A stretch of 9,969 bases of DNA from Lentzea sp. (lineage in GTDB: Bacteria; Actinomycetota; Actinomycetes; Mycobacteriales; Pseudonocardiaceae). Position 1 is the first letter of the stretch; each line of letters starts with the position of its first letter. The translations under genes and the position numbers were made by a program. The stretch covers positions 1 through 9,969 of the forward strand of contig JASLAV010000844.1 of NCBI GenBank assembly GCA_030146905.1. Reading direction: 5' to 3'. Shown piece by piece: positions 6,293 through 9,969 of the stretch. A model generated the notes under the pieces. That model saw only the letters and a list, made by a program, of their open reading frames with translations. It did not search any database and had not been told where the DNA came from.

Positions 6293-7461
6293 TGTATGCG
6301 ACATCGCTGTCACCCGAGGACGTCGCGCGAGTGACAGCGCGTTTGTCCACTGTGGAGCGTGTCTGGCCGGTGGGCCGCCAGCCCGTGCACACGTGCTACG
6401 TGCCCGCCGGCCGGATCATCGGCTCCACGATCGACGACTGGGGCCGCGAGGCGCTGGAGTCGATCGAGCCGGACCTCCTCCCCGGCCTGCCGGACGGCGT
6501 GCTGGAACGCGTCGAGGCCAAGCTGCGGCGGGAGCCGGTCGAGGACCTGCGCATCGACTTCGAGGACGGCTACGGCGCCCCGGAGGACGACGTCGAGGAC
6601 ATGGACGCCGAGAGCACGGCCAACCTCGTGTCGCGCTGGATCGAGGACGGCACCGCGCCGCCGTCGCTGGGGCTGCGGATCAAGTCGTTCGACACGCGGG
6701 AGCTGCGGGAGCGCGGCCTGCGCACGCTGGACATCTTCCTGACGGCGCTGGACGAGGTCCCGCCGAACTTCGTGATCACCTTCCCGAAGGTGACGTCAGC
6801 GGACCAGGTCGAGGTGTTCGCGGAGGTGCTCGACCTCTTCGGCGGCGACCTGAGGTTCGAGATCCAGGTGGAGACCACCCAGTCCATCGTGGACAGCGAG
6901 GGTCGGCTCGCGATCCCGCGCTTCATCGCGGCGGGCCGGGGCAAGGTGACCGGCCTGCACTTCGGCACCTACGACTACACGGCGGGCTGCGGGTTGTCCG
7001 CGGCGCAGCAGCACCTGGCGCACGGCGCGTGCGACTTCGCGCGGCACGTCATGCAGGTCTCCGCCGCCGGAACGGGCGTACGGCTCTCGGACGGTTCCAC
7101 CAACGTGCTTCCCGTCGGCGACCAGAAGCAGCACGGCTGGGACACGCACTACCGGCTCGTGCGGCGTTCGCTGGAGCACGGCTTCTACCAGGGCTGGGAC
7201 CTGCACCCGGCACAACTGGTGACGCGGTATGCGGCCGTGTACGGCTTCTACCGCGAAGGGCTGGACGCCGACGCCGCGCGGCTGAAGTCCTACGTGCAGA
7301 ACGTTTCCGGAGGCGTGCTCGACGAGCCGGCGACGGCCCAGGCGTTGTCGTCGTTCTTCCTGCGCGCGGTGGACTGCGGTGCGCTCGACCCGGAGCAAGT
7401 GCAGGACGCGACCGGTCTCGACGAGCAGGCGCTGAGGGGTCTCGCAACGCGGTCGGGCTGA
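6292..7461 (+). CDS. DUF6986 / CitE-HpcH-like protein coupled to malate synthase
   Basis: A 389-residue protein of the family annotated DUF6986 or 'aldolase-like'. Its reaction is not established as far as I know. The motif order suggests the TIM barrel of the CitE/HpcH lyase superfamily: LRIDFEDGYG (86-95), LRIKSFD (128-134), TFPKV (163-167), IQVETTQSI (191-199), GTYDYTAGCG (225-234) and WDLHPAQLV (302-310). By analogy with CitE-type enzymes, Glu194 and Asp228 could bind Mg2+, and the HPAQ motif parallels their conserved IHPxQ. Superfamily members split or make malyl-CoA-type compounds from glyoxylate and an acyl-CoA, which would suit a partner of malate synthase. That role is inference. The ATG at 6292 overlaps the aceB stop in TGATG and has no clear ribosome site, which indicates translational coupling. 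A longer open frame upstream (from 6013) is only a shadow inside aceB. Confidence 0.82.
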   Translation: MYATSLSPEDVARVTARLSTVERVWPVGRQPVHTCYVPAGRIIGSTIDDWGREALESIEPDLLPGLPDGVLERVEAKLRREPVEDLRIDFEDGYGAPEDDVEDMDAESTANLVSRWIEDGTAPPSLGLRIKSFDTRELRERGLRTLDIFLTALDEVPPNFVITFPKVTSADQVEVFAEVLDLFGGDLRFEIQVETTQSIVDSEGRLAIPRFIAAGRGKVTGLHFGTYDYTAGCGLSAAQQHLAHGACDFARHVMQVSAAGTGVRLSDGSTNVLPVGDQKQHGWDTHYRLVRRSLEHGFYQGWDLHPAQLVTRYAAVYGFYREGLDADAARLKSYVQNVSGGVLDEPATAQALSSFFLRAVDCGALDPEQVQDATGLDEQALRGLATRSG

Positions 7462-7524
7462 TCGGGCATCACCCGTTCGTGTGGTTCTGGCGACGCGTGT
7501 CGAATGTTCCCGGCGATGGGTGCA

Positions 7525-7530
7525 GGGTGG
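7525..7530 (+). promoter_or_regulatory. ribosome binding site of the Imm1-family gene
   Basis: GGGTGG, 5 nt before the ATG at 7536. The 74-bp spacer before it (7462-7535) shows no terminator-grade hairpin, only a 4-bp CGGG/CCCG stem at 7463-7475. Readthrough from the DUF6986 gene is therefore possible. Confidence 0.5.
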
Positions 7531-7535
7531 CTCGC

Positions 7536-8003
7536 ATGAGCATGCGTGCGGGCCTCTGGACCGGCCTACCCGACCTCGAGGCGGCGGAGCACAAGTACCA
7601 GGTCGTCGCGTGCGAAGCGGACGTGGACACGCTGATCGGGCTGCTCGCCAGGCCGGAGTGCAACGACGGGTCGCTCGACCACTTCGGCCGGTCGCTCACC
7701 GCCGACGGCGACGCCGACCACAACGTCGTGCTCGCCGTGCGCGGAGCGTGGGGCTACATGTACTACGTCGACAACACCTTCATGGGCTGGCCCAAGGGGT
7801 CTGAAGAAGCGCCGTACGTCAACGAGAAGTACACGGACTTCCCGCCGGGCGTCGGGGTTCCGCTGGGGCTCTACAAGCGGCTGCTGGTCGAGTTCATGAC
7901 GACAGGTGAACGTCCGACCGGGGTGGACTGGTACTCCGAGGCCGACCTGTTCCACTCGTGGCGTGACCAGCAGATGTCGCTACGCGGTACCGAGAACCGC
8001 TGA
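7536..8003 (+). CDS. Imm1-family immunity protein (orphan)
   Basis: A 155-residue soluble protein with no signal peptide or membrane segment. Its second half carries the pattern typical of the Imm1 family: NVVLAVRGAWGYMYYVDN (residues 64-81), then NEKYTDFPPGVGVPLGLYK and FMTTGERPTGVDW. The FPP-x4-VPL block and the TGERPTGVxW block are the hallmark. Imm1 proteins neutralise polymorphic toxins, including DddA-type nucleic-acid deaminases, by binding them. In Actinobacteria many stand alone as predicted orphan immunities. The start is ATG 7536, five bases after GGGTGG; ATG 7542 is an alternative. The family call is by remembered motif only, since no alignment was run. No toxin, WXG100 or secretion gene is visible on either side, so partner and trigger are unknown. 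Confidence 0.72.
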   Translation: MSMRAGLWTGLPDLEAAEHKYQVVACEADVDTLIGLLARPECNDGSLDHFGRSLTADGDADHNVVLAVRGAWGYMYYVDNTFMGWPKGSEEAPYVNEKYTDFPPGVGVPLGLYKRLLVEFMTTGERPTGVDWYSEADLFHSWRDQQMSLRGTENR

Positions 8004-8024
8004 CCGGGCTGGTTCAATGGCCCG

Positions 8025-9311
8025 ATGAAGGCCGTGGTGATCGGCGGGGGAATCGCCGGCTTGCTCGCCGCTCGGGTGCTGACCGAGACGTGCGACGACG
8101 TGGTGGTCCTGGAACGGGACGAGCTGTCCGGCGAGCCCGAGCACCGGGCGGGGGTGCCGCAGGGCCGGCACGTGCACGGGTTGCTGGTGCGCGGCGGTGA
8201 GCTCCTGGAAGAGCTGTTCCCAGGACTGCGCGAGGAGCTCGTCCACGCGGGTGCGGTGCTGGCCGACGCGGGGGACATGCAGATCCTCAACCCGCTCGGA
8301 TGGCTCGCCAAGGCGCACACCGGCATGCCGCTGCTGTCGTTGAGCCGCCCGTTGCTGGAGACCAGCATCCGGCGGCGGGTCACGGCCGAGATCGTGGGTG
8401 GCGTGCACGTCACCGGGTTGTCGCTGCGCGGCGGCGTCGTGGACGGCGTGCTCACGCGTGACGGTGAGGTGGTCGGCGCGGACCTGGTCGTCGACGCGTC
8501 CGGCAGGTCGTCGAAGCTGAGGAACTGGCTGGCCGACGGGGGGATCACCACGCCGGAACCCGAGGTGGTCGACTCCCGCACCGGGTACGCGACCCGGATC
8601 TACACCGCGCCGGAGGACTTTCCCGTGGTGTACGCCGAAAGCCTGTCCGCGCCGGACCTCACGAGGGGCCTCGCCGCGATGCGCGTCGAGGGCGACCGCC
8701 TCATGGTCACCGCGCAGGGAGCCGCGGGCGACCACCCGCCGCGCGACCCCGGCGGTTACCAGGAGTTCCTGGACTCGTTGCGGGTGCCGATCTCGGAGAT
8801 GCTCGCCGGCGCCGAACCGCTCACGCCCGTCTACCTGTTCGCCCGCACGGCCAGCCGCCGCAACGCCTTCGAGGACACCGCGAACTGGCCGGGCGGGCTG
8901 GTGGCCGTGGGCGACGCGGTGTGCGCGTTCAACCCCGTCTACGGGCAGGGGATCACCGTGGCCGCGATGGAGGCGCTGTTGTTCCGGCGGCACCGCGACT
9001 TCAGCGCCAAGGGCTGCCGGGCGTTCCAGCGGAAGGTCGCCCACACCTCGAAGGGGACGTGGGCGATGTCCAGCAACGCCGACCGCGGCTGGTCGGAGAC
9101 CAGGCGCCGCGGCCTGCTCGGCTGGTACCTCGGCAAGTGGCAGGCCGGGATCGTGCACGACCCCGACCTGTTCCGCCGCTTCGTCAGGGTCGTGCACATG
9201 GTCGCCTCGCCGGCGAGCCTGCTCAACCCCGTGGTGTTCAGAAGGCTGGCAAAGTACTCCAGGCGAGACCCTCGCCGGGCGCGTCGTCGCGGAGCACCGA
9301 ACCCTCGATGA
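8025..9311 (+). CDS. FAD-dependent oxidoreductase / monooxygenase-like
   Basis: A 428-residue flavoprotein of the group-A monooxygenase/geranylgeranyl-reductase-like fold. The N-terminal Rossmann motif is VVIGGGIAGLLAARVL (4-19), with Glu30 ending the second strand (VVVLERD) to hold the FAD ribose. VPQGRHVHGLL (44-54) is typical of a subgroup common in actinobacterial secondary metabolism. DASGRSSKLRNWL (157-169) is the mid-protein FAD/NAD(P)H motif, and GLVAVGDAVCAFNPVYGQGITVAAMEAL (291-318) contains the second FAD-binding GD motif. Substrate cannot be inferred. No biosynthetic partners are visible, and the flanking genes are immunity and purine catabolism. The ATG at 8025 lacks a ribosome site, and TTCAAT (8013-8018) could be a -10 giving a leaderless message. 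The last 24 codons run antisense through the uricase 3' end and add a very basic tail (RRDPRRARRRGAPNPR). That tail is probably overprinted and not functional domain sequence. Confidence 0.88.
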   Translation: MKAVVIGGGIAGLLAARVLTETCDDVVVLERDELSGEPEHRAGVPQGRHVHGLLVRGGELLEELFPGLREELVHAGAVLADAGDMQILNPLGWLAKAHTGMPLLSLSRPLLETSIRRRVTAEIVGGVHVTGLSLRGGVVDGVLTRDGEVVGADLVVDASGRSSKLRNWLADGGITTPEPEVVDSRTGYATRIYTAPEDFPVVYAESLSAPDLTRGLAAMRVEGDRLMVTAQGAAGDHPPRDPGGYQEFLDSLRVPISEMLAGAEPLTPVYLFARTASRRNAFEDTANWPGGLVAVGDAVCAFNPVYGQGITVAAMEALLFRRHRDFSAKGCRAFQRKVAHTSKGTWAMSSNADRGWSETRRRGLLGWYLGKWQAGIVHDPDLFRRFVRVVHMVASPASLLNPVVFRRLAKYSRRDPRRARRRGAPNPR

Positions 9312-9969
9312 GGCCGTACGGGCGGTCCGCGGCGTAGAAGACCTCGTTGTCGTTGTCCAGGCCGAACGGGCTGAGATCCACCGGGAAGTGGTGCTTGTTC
9401 GGCATGGACAGCCGCACCTCCGCCACCTCGGGGTGCGACTGGAGCACGGCCTCGCCCATCGCGTACAGCGTCTGCTGCAACGACAGGGAGTGCTTGTCCG
9501 CGAACGTCCTCAGCATCACCGAGCGGATCTCGGCGAACGACTTCGCCCAGTCGGCCCCGGTGCCGGTGTAGCGCCAGCGGGCGGTCACCGACGTCGCCAG
9601 GATGCGGTCGTCGGTCTCCTTCAACGTCGTGTACGGGTCCTTGGGGTAGCCGTGGAACTCCGACCCCGTCGACTTGAGCACCACCAGGTCGCGCACGCCC
9701 GACACGACCCACGCCTCGGAGCCGCTGATCGTCACGGCGGTCGTGCGCTTCTCGTTCGAGCCCTGGACGAACGAGTGGTCGTGGCCGTCGATGCGGTTCC
9801 ACGAGTGCTCGTCGATCAGGATGCGCGCACCCGTGATCGGCTCCTGGGAGCTCACGAAGTGGCGGCCCAGCCGCAGTGCGAAGTCCTCGATCTCGCCGAC
9901 GGGCGCCTGCTTGGCGAAGGCGTAGACGGTGTTCTTCTGCGTGTCGGTGGCGAGGACCTTGGCGTTGTC
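9238..9969 (-). CDS. urate oxidase (uricase), N-terminus beyond window
   Basis: Cofactor-free oxidase converting urate and O2 to 5-hydroxyisourate and H2O2, the entry to the allantoin pathway. The 243 C-terminal residues are visible; uricases are about 290-300 long, so roughly 45-60 N-terminal residues lie past base 9969. The frame is open from the window edge, beginning DNAKVLATDTQKNTVYAFAK. A GTG internal to the open frame (9855) is not the start because family-conserved sequence precedes it. By alignment with Aspergillus uricase, active-site residues are present. In fragment numbering they are Thr8-Asp9 (Thr57-Asp58), Phe105 (Phe159), Arg122 (Arg176), Gln165 (Gln228), Asn191 and His193 in MPNKHHF (Asn254, His256). 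It is convergent with the flavoprotein gene, overlapping by 74 bp. Uricase partners (hydroxyisourate hydrolase, OHCU decarboxylase) would be expected upstream, outside the window. Confidence 0.95.
   Translation of the reverse strand, partial: DNAKVLATDTQKNTVYAFAKQAPVGEIEDFALRLGRHFVSSQEPITGARILIDEHSWNRIDGHDHSFVQGSNEKRTTAVTISGSEAWVVSGVRDLVVLKSTGSEFHGYPKDPYTTLKETDDRILATSVTARWRYTGTGADWAKSFAEIRSVMLRTFADKHSLSLQQTLYAMGEAVLQSHPEVAEVRLSMPNKHHFPVDLSPFGLDNDNEVFYAADRPYGLIEGSVLRDDAPGEGLAWSTLPAF

Noticed and set aside
4769..6313. 514-codon minus-strand open frame opposite aceB
   Set aside because: The translation is Arg/Val/His-rich with no recognisable domain. The plus strand encodes complete malate synthase with promoter and ribosome site.
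7463..7475. small CGGG/CCCG hairpin after the DUF6986 gene
   Set aside because: Only a 4-bp stem with no flanking T-tract; too weak to call a terminator in DNA this GC-rich.
7980..9197. 405-codon minus-strand open frame opposite the flavoprotein gene
   Set aside because: Same shadow effect; the plus strand has intact FAD-binding motifs across the whole length.
9855..9857. GTG as start of uricase
   Set aside because: The open frame continues to the window edge with clear uricase sequence including the conserved Thr-Asp pair, so the true start lies outside.

Overview
The window is very GC-rich, has GTG starts at most genes, strong G/C bias at third codon positions and several genes that appear leaderless. 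Protein content (membrane-anchored FtsY, Imm1-type immunity protein, DUF6986 protein beside malate synthase, uricase) points to a filamentous actinobacterium. I would guess Pseudonocardiales (Lentzea/Saccharothrix/Amycolatopsis-like), but that placement is an inference. It looks like chromosomal DNA; I see no insertion sequence, CRISPR array, rRNA or tRNA.

Left part (1-2387, minus strand): a two-gene amino-sugar/cell-wall recycling unit. anmK (1,6-anhydro-N-acetylmuramic acid kinase) is followed, with a 13-nt overlap, by a sodium:solute symporter that runs off the left edge. The 114-bp divergent spacer (2388-2501) to ftsY is dense. It holds a DasR-like (dre-like) GntR-family operator over the putative anmK -10, a second palindrome, and promoters placed so that both anmK and ftsY would be nearly leaderless.

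Middle (2502-3990): ftsY, the SRP receptor GTPase with an N-terminal membrane anchor, then a 193-bp convergent spacer with three GC-rich hairpins and a 12-bp direct repeat. The 3' third of ftsY has clearly different codon choice from its 5' part.

Right part (3991-9969): a glyoxylate/purine-catabolism neighbourhood. A divergent IclR-family regulator (AllR-like by context) faces aceB (malate synthase A). aceB overlaps by 1 nt a CitE/HpcH-like DUF6986 gene of unknown reaction. At the right edge a truncated uricase gene enters on the minus strand. The likely logic is urate to allantoin to glyoxylate, with glyoxylate condensed with acetyl-CoA by malate synthase under control of the IclR protein. 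No isocitrate lyase gene is visible. Between DUF6986 and uricase sit two genes outside this theme: a lone Imm1-family immunity protein with no visible toxin, and a FAD-dependent oxidoreductase whose 3' end overlaps the uricase gene convergently by 74 bp.

Most genes belong to known families. The least explained items are the dre-like operator on anmK, the unassigned DUF6986 enzyme coupled to malate synthase, and the orphan immunity gene.
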